A stretch of DNA of 64,000 nucleotides from positions 1-64,000 of the forward strand of contig JAXHVL010000136.1 in NCBI GenBank assembly GCA_034189225.1, given 5' to 3'. The notes under the pieces were generated by a model. The model saw nothing but the letters and a program-made list of their open reading frames with translations. It was not told the DNA's origin and did no database searches. Numbering within the stretch: position 1 is the first letter of the stretch; each line of letters opens with the position of its first letter. This DNA comes from JAXHTY01 sp034189225. Its GTDB lineage: Bacteria > Desulfobacterota > Desulfobacteria > Desulfobacterales > Desulfosudaceae. This document shows positions 26,571-35,444 of the stretch, in pieces. The position numbers were made by a program, and so were the translations under genes.

Positions 26571-27651
26571 GAACATGACGAAGGTACAGAACAACATAAT
26601 GGCTGCCGGCACCTCCATCCGGTACCGTATTCTCACCGAGAATCTGATACTGCTGGCCATCCTTGCCGTGCTGATTATCGGTGCTGCCGGGCTGGGCTAC
26701 ATGCACATTGCCATGGGTGATGTCTGCCGGATTGTAATCGGCACATGGTTTAACATGCCGGAGATGCTTTCATCCATTGCGGACAATGCCGCTGCCGTGG
26801 TCATCGATGTTCGACTCCCCCGCATCATGGCCGCCGTCGTGGTGGGGTCCGGCCTTGCCCTGTCCGGGGCGGTTTATCAGGGCGTTCTGCTCAACCCCCT
26901 GGCCGACCCCTTTACACTGGGCATATCCGCAGGCGCTGCATTCGGGGCGTCTGTGGCGCTTCTGTTTTTCCCGTCCACCGCTTTTTATGTCCTGCCTGTT
27001 GCTGCTTTTATCGGCGCCACACTGACCCTTTTTGCGGTAATCTTTCTGGCAACAGGACGCACCTTCAGTCGTGACGGGGTGTCGGCAGGCAGCCTGATTC
27101 TGTCGGGCATTATTGTCTCGGCCATACTGTCAGCCGGCATCAGCTTCCTCAAATATCTTGCCGACGAACAGGTATCGATTATTATTTTCTGGCTTATGGG
27201 CAGCTTTGCCGCCAAAACCTGGCTGGAGGTTGGCATTGCAGCCGTAGTGGTGATCACGGGGTTTCTGGTTATCTATTATTTTTCCCGTGACCTGAACGTT
27301 ATTTCCCTGGGAGACCGCATGGCCGCGTCCCTGGGCGTGGATACAAAAAAAACCATTCTCTGCCTGCTGCTCACGGCTTCCTGCGTGGCCGCGGTGTGTG
27401 TAGCCATATCCGGCATTATCGGGTTTGTCGGTCTGCTGGTGCCCCACATGATGCGTTCCTGGACAGGCCCTGACAACCGCCGGCTTCTGCCGGTCTGTGT
27501 GCTGGCCGGTGCAATTCTTATGCTGTCGGCAGACACCGTGACCCGTGCTGTCCTGCCCGCAGAGATTCCCATCGGCGTGCTGACGGCCCTGATCGGCGGG
27601 CCTGTCTTTTGCTGGATTTTCCGAAAAAACCGTATCGAGGGCCGGGTATGA
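26560..27651 (+). CDS. btuC: FecCD-type ABC permease (cobalamin/iron-complex)
   Basis: 363 residues, ten or so membrane helices, with the FecCD/BtuC family signatures RLPRIMAAVVVGSGLALSGAVYQG near residue 90 and GFVGLLVPHMMR near 290. Forms the membrane channel of an importer with the ATPase and binding protein that follow. ATG at 26560 is used, ATG at 26575 is also possible; neither has a good ribosome site because a repeat lies there. The riboswitch and cbi neighbours favour a corrinoid substrate, though haem or siderophore uptake cannot be excluded from sequence alone. Confidence 0.85.
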   Translation: MNKQNMTKVQNNIMAAGTSIRYRILTENLILLAILAVLIIGAAGLGYMHIAMGDVCRIVIGTWFNMPEMLSSIADNAAAVVIDVRLPRIMAAVVVGSGLALSGAVYQGVLLNPLADPFTLGISAGAAFGASVALLFFPSTAFYVLPVAAFIGATLTLFAVIFLATGRTFSRDGVSAGSLILSGIIVSAILSAGISFLKYLADEQVSIIIFWLMGSFAAKTWLEVGIAAVVVITGFLVIYYFSRDLNVISLGDRMAASLGVDTKKTILCLLLTASCVAAVCVAISGIIGFVGLLVPHMMRSWTGPDNRRLLPVCVLAGAILMLSADTVTRAVLPAEIPIGVLTALIGGPVFCWIFRKNRIEGRV

Positions 27652-28445
27652 CAGCGACCTGTTTCAACATAACCGATCTTTCGTTTGCATACGGTGGAAA
27701 ACCGGTGCTGGACAAGGTATCCATGGGCATTGACCGGGGTATGATTCACGGTATTTTAGGCCCCAACGGCAGCGGTAAAACCACACTGCTGGACCTGATC
27801 GCCGGTCACAAAAAACCGGTCACCGGTGCGGTCCGCTTTAACGGCAAGCCCGTGCACGGCATTGCCAAATACCGGCTGGCAAGGCACATTGCCTTGGTAT
27901 CCCAGAACTTTTATATTAATTTTCCTTACACGGTCATGGATGTGGTGATGATGGGGCGGTATCCGTACATGGGCCGTTTTTCCCCGCCCTCGAAAACAGA
28001 TTTACAAATCGTGGAAGAGACCATGCGCATCACGGGCGTGGCAAAATACCGGAACCATCCGGTCACCCGGCTCAGCGGTGGCGAACGGCAACGCACGGTC
28101 TTTGCCCGGGCCCTGGCACAGGACACGGATGTGCTGCTGCTGGATGAAGCCACCTCAAACCTGGACATCAACCATACCCTCACGCTGCTGGATGTCGTGC
28201 GCGGGCGGGTTCAAAAGGACGGAATGACCGTTATCGCCGTATTTCAGGACATCAACCTGGCCGCCATCTATTGTGACCGGATGATTTTAATGAAAGACGG
28301 ACAAATAGTTGCGGCCGGACCCACGCATGATATTATGGATGCCACCCTGCTGGCGTCAGTGTTTGATGTTGAATCCACCATCCGCTTTGAACCCGTATAT
28401 GGAGCACGACAGGCGGTATTTAAAACCGGCCTCGACGGAGCCTGA
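27648..28445 (+). CDS. btuD: ABC transporter ATP-binding protein (BtuD/FepC type)
   Basis: 265 residues from ATG 27648, overlapping the permease stop (ATGA). Walker A GPNGSGKTT, Q-loop SQN, signature LSGGE, Walker B VLLLDEA and the switch region are all present, so the ATPase looks active. The C-terminal extension (VFDVESTIRFEP) is typical of the FepC/BtuD group. Supplies energy to the permease. Confidence 0.9.
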   Translation: MTATCFNITDLSFAYGGKPVLDKVSMGIDRGMIHGILGPNGSGKTTLLDLIAGHKKPVTGAVRFNGKPVHGIAKYRLARHIALVSQNFYINFPYTVMDVVMMGRYPYMGRFSPPSKTDLQIVEETMRITGVAKYRNHPVTRLSGGERQRTVFARALAQDTDVLLLDEATSNLDINHTLTLLDVVRGRVQKDGMTVIAVFQDINLAAIYCDRMILMKDGQIVAAGPTHDIMDATLLASVFDVESTIRFEPVYGARQAVFKTGLDGA

Positions 28446-28512
28446 CCCGGCTATTTTACGAGTCGATTCGGGCGCAGGCTGCGAGGCGCAGACTGCCACG
28501 CTGTGGTAAAGC

Positions 28513-28545
28513 ATCCTGGCCCAGAGGGGCGGACTTTTTAGATTG
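28513..28545 (+). repeat. Leader hairpin of the CTGGCCCAGAGG family before btuF
   Basis: CCTGGCCCAGAGGGGCGGA followed by CTTTTTAGATTGAAGTAA and then the btuF ATG. Related hairpins precede imuB (39650-39680) and dnaE2 (41372-41396), and one lies at 50308-50345. Confidence 0.45.
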
Positions 28546-28551
28546 AAGTAA

Positions 28552-29598
28552 ATGCATAAGAAACAAATGAAATATACAATCCTGTTCTGCTGGATGATAT
28601 CGGCAATGGCCGTCACTGCCATTGCAGCGCCCGCTGATTTTTTTATCGACAGCAACGGCCGGCTGCACGACCAGGGCGGCCGGATATTGACGATCGACAA
28701 GCCCTTTTCACGTATAATCTCCCTGTACGGCGCGCACACGGAAACCCTCTATTACTTGGGCGCGGAATCGACCGTGGCGGGGGTCAGCCGGGGAAAAACA
28801 TTCGCCCCGGTGGACACTTCCGGCAAACCCGTGTTTTCCTATCATGACGGACCGGAGCGCTTTCTGGCCGCAAATCCTGATCTGATCCTGATCCGGCCAA
28901 TGATCGACCGGGGATATGCCAACCTGGTCACCCAGCTTGAAAAACATGGTATCACGGTGGTCTCCCTTCAGCCCGGCACAGTAGAAGAGATGTACCGTTA
29001 CTGGCACATCATGGGGCAACTCACCGGCCACGGGCAGACCGCCCGGCGGATGGTGCAACAATTCAAAAAGGCAATAACCCGTTTTGGGGCGATCGCCGCG
29101 ACAGTGAACCCTAAAAAAAGGGTTTACTTTGAAGCCATGCACGACCAGATGAAGACCATATCCAGGGGATCAATGGCGGATTTTGTGCTTAAAACAGCCG
29201 GGGGCATCAACATTGCAGACAATGCCGCGCCCTCCCGTGGCACCAATATCGCGAACTACGGCAAAGAAAAAATTCTTGACAGGGCCGACCAGATTGATGT
29301 CTACCTGGCCCAGCGCGGCCCCATGAACCATCCCACACGGGAAATGATCAAGTCCGAACCCGGATTTTCAGTCATCAGGGCCGTACAGGACAACGAAATT
29401 TACATTATTGATGAAATCATCGTATCCCGGCCCACGATTCGATTGCTGCTGGGAATTCATGACATCGGTGTCCTTCTGTATCCGGATCAATACGGCGAAC
29501 AATGGGATCAAATACTGATGGAGGCACTGGCACCATGGCAGCATCTTTTGGAGATGGAATTGTCAGAACCAGCAGCGAATCGGGAACGACCAACCTGA
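28552..29598 (+). CDS. btuF: Periplasmic corrinoid/iron-complex binding protein
   Basis: 348 residues with a signal peptide (start ATG 28552 or 28567; hydrophobic core to about residue 25, cleavage near IAA-PAD). The body is a TroA/BtuF-type binding fold with RIISLYGAHTETLYYLGAE near the start and IDVYLAQRGPMN in the second lobe. Delivers substrate to the BtuC/BtuD importer. In this riboswitch-controlled operon it most likely binds cobalamin or a precursor. The 106 bases before it hold only a leader hairpin. Confidence 0.85.
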   Translation: MHKKQMKYTILFCWMISAMAVTAIAAPADFFIDSNGRLHDQGGRILTIDKPFSRIISLYGAHTETLYYLGAESTVAGVSRGKTFAPVDTSGKPVFSYHDGPERFLAANPDLILIRPMIDRGYANLVTQLEKHGITVVSLQPGTVEEMYRYWHIMGQLTGHGQTARRMVQQFKKAITRFGAIAATVNPKKRVYFEAMHDQMKTISRGSMADFVLKTAGGINIADNAAPSRGTNIANYGKEKILDRADQIDVYLAQRGPMNHPTREMIKSEPGFSVIRAVQDNEIYIIDEIIVSRPTIRLLLGIHDIGVLLYPDQYGEQWDQILMEALAPWQHLLEMELSEPAANRERPT

Positions 29599-29687
29599 CA
29601 CCGTGGCCTATGGCCTGACGACAACGGCAGGGGATTGCGGTGGCGCCCGTCAATAAATACAGGCAACACAAGGAGAATTGACCACAA

Positions 29688-30416
29688 ATGACCTCGAAAA
29701 CAGGAACCTTTTACGGGGTGGGTGTCGGACCGGGGGACCCCGGTCTGCTGACCCTGAAATCCATTGAAACCATAAACCACGCGGATATTATTTTTGCGGC
29801 ATCTTCAATCAAAAACAACCACAGCCTGGCAGTGGAAATTGCCCGCCCCCATATTGATGCCAATGCGGATATTCGCATGCTGTCTTTTCAGATGTCCCAC
29901 AATGTGGATGGAAAAGAAGCGCTATGGGAGCAAAACGCGGAAAAGATCATCGCCGAACTGGAAGCAGGCAGGAATGCGGTGTTTTTAACCCTGGGGGACA
30001 CATTGACCTATTCCACATACGGTTACCTGGTCCGCATTATCGCCCGAAAAGCCCCCCATATTCCCATCCAGACCATACCGGGAATCCCGTCATACCTGGC
30101 CGCAGCCGCGCGCCTGAATCAGCCCCTGGTAGAGGGCGACGAATCCCTGCTCATCACCTCTGGCGCCCATGGCGGCGCCGAGCTTCGAAAATTCGGCAGA
30201 CAGATCAACAATATGGTAATGTTAAAAGTCTATCGGCACATTGAAGACATCAACACGGCCCTGGAAGAAACCGGCCTGCTGAAAAGCAGCAGGGGTATAT
30301 CCCGATGCTGCCGCGAGGATGAAGAAATCGTCGAAGATGTTAAAACCTTTGAACAACGGAAACCCGATTACTGGTCCCTTATCATTGCAAAACGAAACTG
30401 CACCGAAAAACCCTGA
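29688..30416 (+). CDS. cbiL: Cobalt-precorrin-2 C20-methyltransferase
   Basis: 242 residues. Tetrapyrrole methylase fold: N-terminal GVGVGPGDPGLLTLKSIE loop, the LTLGDTLTYSTYGYL segment and the GIPSYLAAAARL stretch are CbiL/CobI hallmarks. Adds a methyl group from SAM at C20 of cobalt-factor II/precorrin-2. AAGGAG about 14 bases upstream. Its place next to btuCDF mirrors the Desulfovibrio arrangement. Confidence 0.9.
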   Translation: MTSKTGTFYGVGVGPGDPGLLTLKSIETINHADIIFAASSIKNNHSLAVEIARPHIDANADIRMLSFQMSHNVDGKEALWEQNAEKIIAELEAGRNAVFLTLGDTLTYSTYGYLVRIIARKAPHIPIQTIPGIPSYLAAAARLNQPLVEGDESLLITSGAHGGAELRKFGRQINNMVMLKVYRHIEDINTALEETGLLKSSRGISRCCREDEEIVEDVKTFEQRKPDYWSLIIAKRNCTEKP

Positions 30417-30480
30417 AATCAAGGGGACGCCGCCCAAAGCCGGCAGAAAACACAGCCGGCCCCGGCATAAGGCATTCGGG

Positions 30481-31488
30481 ATGTCGCTGATCATCTCTGC
30501 GGCAATCCTTGCTGCGGGTCTGCTGCTGATTGACGGCCTTACCGCCGAACAGGCGGGACGCCGACTGCTGCTCCCCCTCCTGCGGTTGATGGGATTCATC
30601 ACCCTGGGGCTGGCCGCCGGGCAGATTATCGAGGCCTCGGGGTGGACCCACGCGCTCTCGGTTCTTGCCAGGCCTTTTTTCCGGTTCGGCAACCTTGGCG
30701 AACGGTGCAGCGCTGCTTTTACCGCTGCATTTATCTCAGGGGTTACGGCCAATGCCATGCTGCTTGATTTTTACAGGGAAAAAACCATTACCCGGCAGCA
30801 GCTCTTTCTGACCAATTTTGTCAACCAGTTGCCCGCCTATTTTCTCCATCTGCCCACCACGTTCTTTATCGTACTGCCCCTGACCGGAAAGGCCGGGGTG
30901 CTTTACTATGTACTGACTTTGCTGGCCACCCTGATCCGGACAGCTCTTTTTCTGGTGTATGGCCGGCTGTTTATCAAAACACCGGAAACCGTAACTTCAG
31001 ATACGGGCCGCACCGGCCACCGTAAACCAAACACCGGTATTTTCCAGGGTATACGCCGGAAGCTGCCCGCACGGGTAATGAGTGTTGCGGTTTACGTGCT
31101 GCCCATCTATATTGCCGTGTTTGTGGTCAATGAACTGGGGTTTTTCAAGCTGGCCAACCAGTTTGTGACCAGGACATTTACCCTGACCTTCCTGCCGGTG
31201 GAATCGCTCTCTGTCGTGGTCCTGAGCTTTGCCGCGGAATTCACATCGGGGTTTGCCGCGGCCGGCGCACTGCTTGATGCCGGTGTCATAACGGTACGAC
31301 AGACCGTCATGGCCCTGCTGATCGGGAACGTGCTGGCCTTTCCCGTCCGAGCGCTCCGGCACCAGCTGCCCCGGTACATGGGAATATTTTCCCCGAAAAT
31401 GGGGGCCCAGATACTGCTGCTGGGCCAGCTGTTCCGAGTATTGAGCATTATTACTGTAGGGGTTGTCTATTTCCTGATCACGGCATGA
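30481..31488 (+). CDS. Nucleoside-recognition (Gate) domain membrane protein
   Basis: 335 residues from ATG 30481; an alternative ATG at 30319 would overlap cbiL by about 100 bases, and TTG 30385 is also possible, so the start is uncertain. About eight membrane helices. The Gate-like domain is seen in GFITLGLAAGQIIEASGWTH and TSGFAAAGALLDAG. Proteins of this family include spore-maturation and nucleoside transporters and unassigned metal or cofactor transporters. As the last gene of a cobalamin-controlled operon it may move cobalt, a corrinoid or a lower-ligand base; this is inference. Confidence 0.7.
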   Translation: MSLIISAAILAAGLLLIDGLTAEQAGRRLLLPLLRLMGFITLGLAAGQIIEASGWTHALSVLARPFFRFGNLGERCSAAFTAAFISGVTANAMLLDFYREKTITRQQLFLTNFVNQLPAYFLHLPTTFFIVLPLTGKAGVLYYVLTLLATLIRTALFLVYGRLFIKTPETVTSDTGRTGHRKPNTGIFQGIRRKLPARVMSVAVYVLPIYIAVFVVNELGFFKLANQFVTRTFTLTFLPVESLSVVVLSFAAEFTSGFAAAGALLDAGVITVRQTVMALLIGNVLAFPVRALRHQLPRYMGIFSPKMGAQILLLGQLFRVLSIITVGVVYFLITA

Positions 31489-31514
31489 TAAACATCAGCA
31501 TCACCCTCCGCTTT

Positions 31515-33359
31515 TCAAGGCCCCTGCCATTTGCGCTCATATCCCCGCCGCGTCACCATGCGCCCGTTCATCAAGATCGTGTCGCTGTTACCGATAATGA
31601 GGATCGAGTTCATGCTCATTTCGCACTCAAGAAAGTTGTCAAGTATACTCATCTGAATCTTCTGGCCACTACGAAGTGCATGGGTCACGATCCCCACGAC
31701 TGTATTTTCAGGCCTGTGCCTTAAAAATGCCGCCTGCAATCTGCGAATCAATTCCGTCCGTTTTTTGCTGACCGGGTTATACACGGCCGTCACCATGTCC
31801 GAAGCTGCTGCCATCTCAATCCGTTTTTCAACCGTTTCGGTGGGGGTCAACAAGTTGGAGAGGCTGAGCGTGATAAAATCATTGACTAGGGGCGCACCCA
31901 GCAAAGCGGCTGCGGCAGTGGCGGCGGAAACCCCCGGCGACACTTCCGTATCGACGATTTCATCAATGGCGGCCATCCGTTCATGGACCAGACCGGCCAT
32001 ACCGTATATGCCGGCATCTCCGGAACATATCAGCGCAACCGTTTTGCCTTTTGCAGCAGCGGTGACTGCCGCATCCACCCGCTCTGTTTCTCTGGTCATG
32101 CCGGTGGAGATGATCTCCCTGCCTGCGATCAGCGGGGCGACAAGGTTGATATAGGCTTTATATCCCGCTATGACATCACTGTTTTCAATGACACGGCGGG
32201 CATGGGCCGTCAAATAGTCTGCCCCGCCCGGACCAATGCCCACAACAAAAAGCTTGCCGGTCTTTTTTGGTGGTAGAATCGATCTTTTTTTCGCCACCGC
32301 CACGGTGACGTTGCCAATCTTCTGCTTTGGAACAATCAATGCCGCGTCCGGGCCGGCGCACAAAAGGGCAGCGGGTTCGGCCACAGCTTTTGTGTTGACA
32401 TACTTTTTGGCATACACCGACAGGGGTGACATGCCCGGATCTTCCACCCGGTCAAGCGACTCTGCTGCAAACCAGTGAACCGCTTTGCAGATGGTTCGGG
32501 CATAGTCGTTCAGTCCGGGTTCGTCTTTCTTTTTATCAATGGATGCGACCCCGGCAATCGAAAGCGGTGAAAGATGATGATCGTCAAGGGCCCGGTCGAC
32601 GGCGGCGGATATTTCTTCACTGGACGTATGCCTGTTGCAACCTATCCCCAGGACCAGATTGGAAGGCCGGATAAAAAGGGACCGGCCAAGCACGTCAGCC
32701 GGGACATCGTACCGTTTCTCCGTTATAAAGCACAGTGCGCTATAGCCTGCCAAATCGTCTGTATTCGGGTTTTCGATGTATTCCGGGCAAACATCTGATT
32801 CCCGGCAGCAGGATTCAAACAACTCCCGGTCGCAGATCATTGCCACCGGCGCACGGTTCAGCATGCATTTGGCGACATGCTTGACTTTTTCCCTGTTTTC
32901 AATCACCGCCCCGATCCTGCGGGCAATATCATCCATCGCTGTAATGCTGTTCACGTCCGTGGCGGTTGTTATAACAGCATTGGCGCCCAGCCGGGAGGCA
33001 AGCTCTGCACAGAGCGCATTGGCTCCGCCCAGGTGGCCAGAAACCAGGCTGATAACATGGTTGCCCGCTTCATCCATCACCACCACGGCCGGATCTGTTG
33101 CCTTGTTCCGGATAAGACCCGCGATGGAACGCACCACAATACCCGAGGCCATAATAAACACATGAGCGTCATATTCGAAGAACATAGACGAAAGGTGACG
33201 TGAAAAACGATCAAACCCCGCCAACTCTTTATCAGCCCGGCTGTTTACCATTGATGCCGGCACAAAAACCGTCGCCGTATCGATCATTTTGGCACATTTT
33301 ACGGCAAGGTTGAGCCCGGCTTCACTTAAAGCCCAAAAAGCGATTTTATCTCTATCCAT
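31515..33359 (-). CDS. cbiGH: CbiG-CbiH fusion: cobalt-precorrin-5A hydrolase / precorrin-3B C17-methyltransferase
   Basis: 614 residues from ATG 33359, overlapping the cbiF stop by 8 bases. Residues 1 to about 350 are CbiG (GLIRNKATDPAVVVMDEAGNHVISLVSGHLGGANAL, and the C-terminal IGCNRHTSSEEI domain). From about 370, after a KKTGK linker, CbiH follows (VVGIGPGGADYLTAHA, SGDAGIYGMAG). CbiG opens the delta-lactone ring with loss of acetaldehyde, and CbiH contracts the ring while methylating C17. The two act next to each other in the pathway. Last gene of the cbiC operon; converges with the plus-strand membrane protein. Confidence 0.92.
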   Translation of the reverse strand: MDRDKIAFWALSEAGLNLAVKCAKMIDTATVFVPASMVNSRADKELAGFDRFSRHLSSMFFEYDAHVFIMASGIVVRSIAGLIRNKATDPAVVVMDEAGNHVISLVSGHLGGANALCAELASRLGANAVITTATDVNSITAMDDIARRIGAVIENREKVKHVAKCMLNRAPVAMICDRELFESCCRESDVCPEYIENPNTDDLAGYSALCFITEKRYDVPADVLGRSLFIRPSNLVLGIGCNRHTSSEEISAAVDRALDDHHLSPLSIAGVASIDKKKDEPGLNDYARTICKAVHWFAAESLDRVEDPGMSPLSVYAKKYVNTKAVAEPAALLCAGPDAALIVPKQKIGNVTVAVAKKRSILPPKKTGKLFVVGIGPGGADYLTAHARRVIENSDVIAGYKAYINLVAPLIAGREIISTGMTRETERVDAAVTAAAKGKTVALICSGDAGIYGMAGLVHERMAAIDEIVDTEVSPGVSAATAAAALLGAPLVNDFITLSLSNLLTPTETVEKRIEMAAASDMVTAVYNPVSKKRTELIRRLQAAFLRHRPENTVVGIVTHALRSGQKIQMSILDNFLECEMSMNSILIIGNSDTILMNGRMVTRRGYERKWQGP

Positions 33360-34116
33360 TATGCTGTACCCGTTTCTCCTTGCCGTATAAGACCGAACGG
33401 ACCTCGCTCTTCTTTTTCTCACCAAAGGTGTCTCCCACGAGGATCAGGGCCTGCTTGACAATACCATGCTGTTGCATGGCGGAAGGGACATTTTCCAGTG
33501 TGGATCGAATCAATTTCATGTCAGGCCAGCCCACGCGGTAGGCAATGGCAGCCGGCGTGGTTACAGGAAAATGGCGGGTGAGTTTCTCAACAACTTCACC
33601 GGCCTTATGAGCGCTTAAGAAAATAACCATGGTGGAGCGGTGCGCGGCCAGCTGTTCCAGGTCCTCTGATTCGGGAACGGGTGTCTTGCCGTGAATGCGG
33701 GTAAACATGACAGTCTGTGTGCCGTCCGGAATTGTAAATTCCGATTTTAAGGCCGCAGCGGCGGCCATGGCCGATGATATGCCGGGAATCACTTCATAGC
33801 CTATGCCATCGGCATCCAGACGCGCCATTTGCTCATAAATCGCCCCGTAAATAGATGGGTCGCCGGTATGAATCCTGGCCACGCTTTTGCCGTCTCCGAT
33901 GGCCTGCATGATAAGCTGATGGGTTTCCTCCAGTGTCAGATCCGCACTGCTGAAGATGGCGTCTCTGGTTAGAGTGGTATGCGGGATAAAAACGCTTTCG
34001 GGAACCAGGGATCCGGCATACAGGATCAGCCCCGCTGATTTTATCCGATCAACCGCTTTCAGGGTGATAAGCTCCGGATCTCCCGGGCCTGCGCCGATAA
34101 AACTGACAATGGACAT
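33352..34116 (-). CDS. cbiF: Cobalt-precorrin-4 C11-methyltransferase
   Basis: 254 residues from ATG 34116, which has AAGGAG five bases upstream (the longer frame from 34140 does not). Signatures SFIGAGPGDPELITLKAVD, RIHTGDPSIYGAIYEQM and GISSAMAAAAAL are those of CbiF/CobM. Methylates C11 using SAM. Separated by 89 bases from cbiET and overlapping cbiGH. Confidence 0.93.
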   Translation of the reverse strand: MSIVSFIGAGPGDPELITLKAVDRIKSAGLILYAGSLVPESVFIPHTTLTRDAIFSSADLTLEETHQLIMQAIGDGKSVARIHTGDPSIYGAIYEQMARLDADGIGYEVIPGISSAMAAAAALKSEFTIPDGTQTVMFTRIHGKTPVPESEDLEQLAAHRSTMVIFLSAHKAGEVVEKLTRHFPVTTPAAIAYRVGWPDMKLIRSTLENVPSAMQQHGIVKQALILVGDTFGEKKKSEVRSVLYGKEKRVQHNG

Positions 34117-34205
34117 GGTTACTCCTTTGTAAATATTCAAATCACAAGCGTAAAAAAACGAATAAGACCAAAATCACAAGTTCCAGATGACAAGCAGAAG
34201 CCATC

Positions 34206-35444
34206 TCATTTCCTGATGTCAAAGATGGTAATCGGGTTATCGGGCTTAAAGACATGGTACTTGGCCAGTTCCTGCTGTCGTGAAATTTGCAGTGCAATGA
34301 CGTCTGACGCTTTCCGAATCCTTTTTAAAAAATGGCGAACCGTTTCAAATGCCTCAACCGTGACCGTATTTATCACCATCACGCCGTTTTCGGAAAGACG
34401 TTCATAACAGAGTTCCAGGAGATCAGCAAGTTGCTCTCCGCCGCCGCCGATAAACACCCGGTCCGGATTCGGCAATGAGGGACAAACCGCCAACGCCTCT
34501 CCTCTGACGACAGACAGATTATTGACGTTGTGTCTTTGCATGTTAGCCCGGATATGGCCACACCGCTTCTCATTTTTTTCGATGGCATATACGGTCAGGT
34601 AAGGATTCATGTGTGCGGCTTCGATACCCACGGCACCCGACCCTGCCCCCACATCCCAGAGTATTTCGCCATGACCGGGCCTGAGCTTGGAAAAGGTGAC
34701 AGCGCGTACCTCCGGATGGGTGATCAGGCCGCCCTCATGCACATAAGCGTCATCCGGGCGCCCAAAATCCGAAGACGCAAGAAGCGGTATAACCGGATGC
34801 GGATTTTCCACCACCAGCAGGTTTGGCGTCAAGAAAGCGTCTGCTGCACAAATCTGCTGCAACATTCCACTTGCAATGGTTTCCTCCGGCATGCCCAGGC
34901 ATTGACATACATAGCCCTGCCATTTCCCTGCCTGCGGAATTGTTTCCACCATCTCCCGGATAACTTCACCGGGACTTTGTCCATGGGACGTTAAAATGAC
35001 GCCGGTGCGGTAATGAATCAGCCGGCGCAAATCATCGTCATGGGTGCCATGCCTGCTTAAAACAACCGTATCCTGGGGCTTTAGCCCCAGCCGGGAAAGC
35101 GCGGCCTGGACCGCGGATATGCCCGGGTGAATCACTACGGCGGCGATGCCAAAGTGGTTAATTAATGTATTGCCGATACCGAACATCAGGGGATCGCCGC
35201 TTGCCAGCACAACGATACGCATGTTTTCTTTCCTGTAATGTTCAATGTCGGTGATCAAAGAGGAGAGGTCCCCTGACAGGCAAACGGTTCTGCCCTGGAA
35301 GAAACTGACCGACGAAAGATGATTTCTGCCGCCGATCACCACATCGGCGTTATGGATAAGGCGGCGCTTTCCTTCAGATAGCGGTTCACCGGTGACATCC
35401 ATCCCGACAATATCGATTTTAAAGGGTTTTGTTTCCTGCATCAT
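34206..35444 (-). CDS. cbiET: CbiE-CbiT fusion: cobalt-precorrin-7 C5-methyltransferase / C15-methyltransferase (decarboxylating)
   Basis: 412 residues. The first ~200 are a CbiE tetrapyrrole methylase (DIVGMDVTGEPL, ASGDPLMFGIG, HPGISAVQAAL). The rest is a CbiT Rossmann methyltransferase (ILWDVGAGSGAVGIEAA, VFIGGGGEQL). Equivalent to aerobic CobL. The start at 35444 lies inside the end of cbiD (26-base overlap), so the two are coupled. Confidence 0.93.
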   Translation of the reverse strand: MMQETKPFKIDIVGMDVTGEPLSEGKRRLIHNADVVIGGRNHLSSVSFFQGRTVCLSGDLSSLITDIEHYRKENMRIVVLASGDPLMFGIGNTLINHFGIAAVVIHPGISAVQAALSRLGLKPQDTVVLSRHGTHDDDLRRLIHYRTGVILTSHGQSPGEVIREMVETIPQAGKWQGYVCQCLGMPEETIASGMLQQICAADAFLTPNLLVVENPHPVIPLLASSDFGRPDDAYVHEGGLITHPEVRAVTFSKLRPGHGEILWDVGAGSGAVGIEAAHMNPYLTVYAIEKNEKRCGHIRANMQRHNVNNLSVVRGEALAVCPSLPNPDRVFIGGGGEQLADLLELCYERLSENGVMVINTVTVEAFETVRHFLKRIRKASDVIALQISRQQELAKYHVFKPDNPITIFDIRK

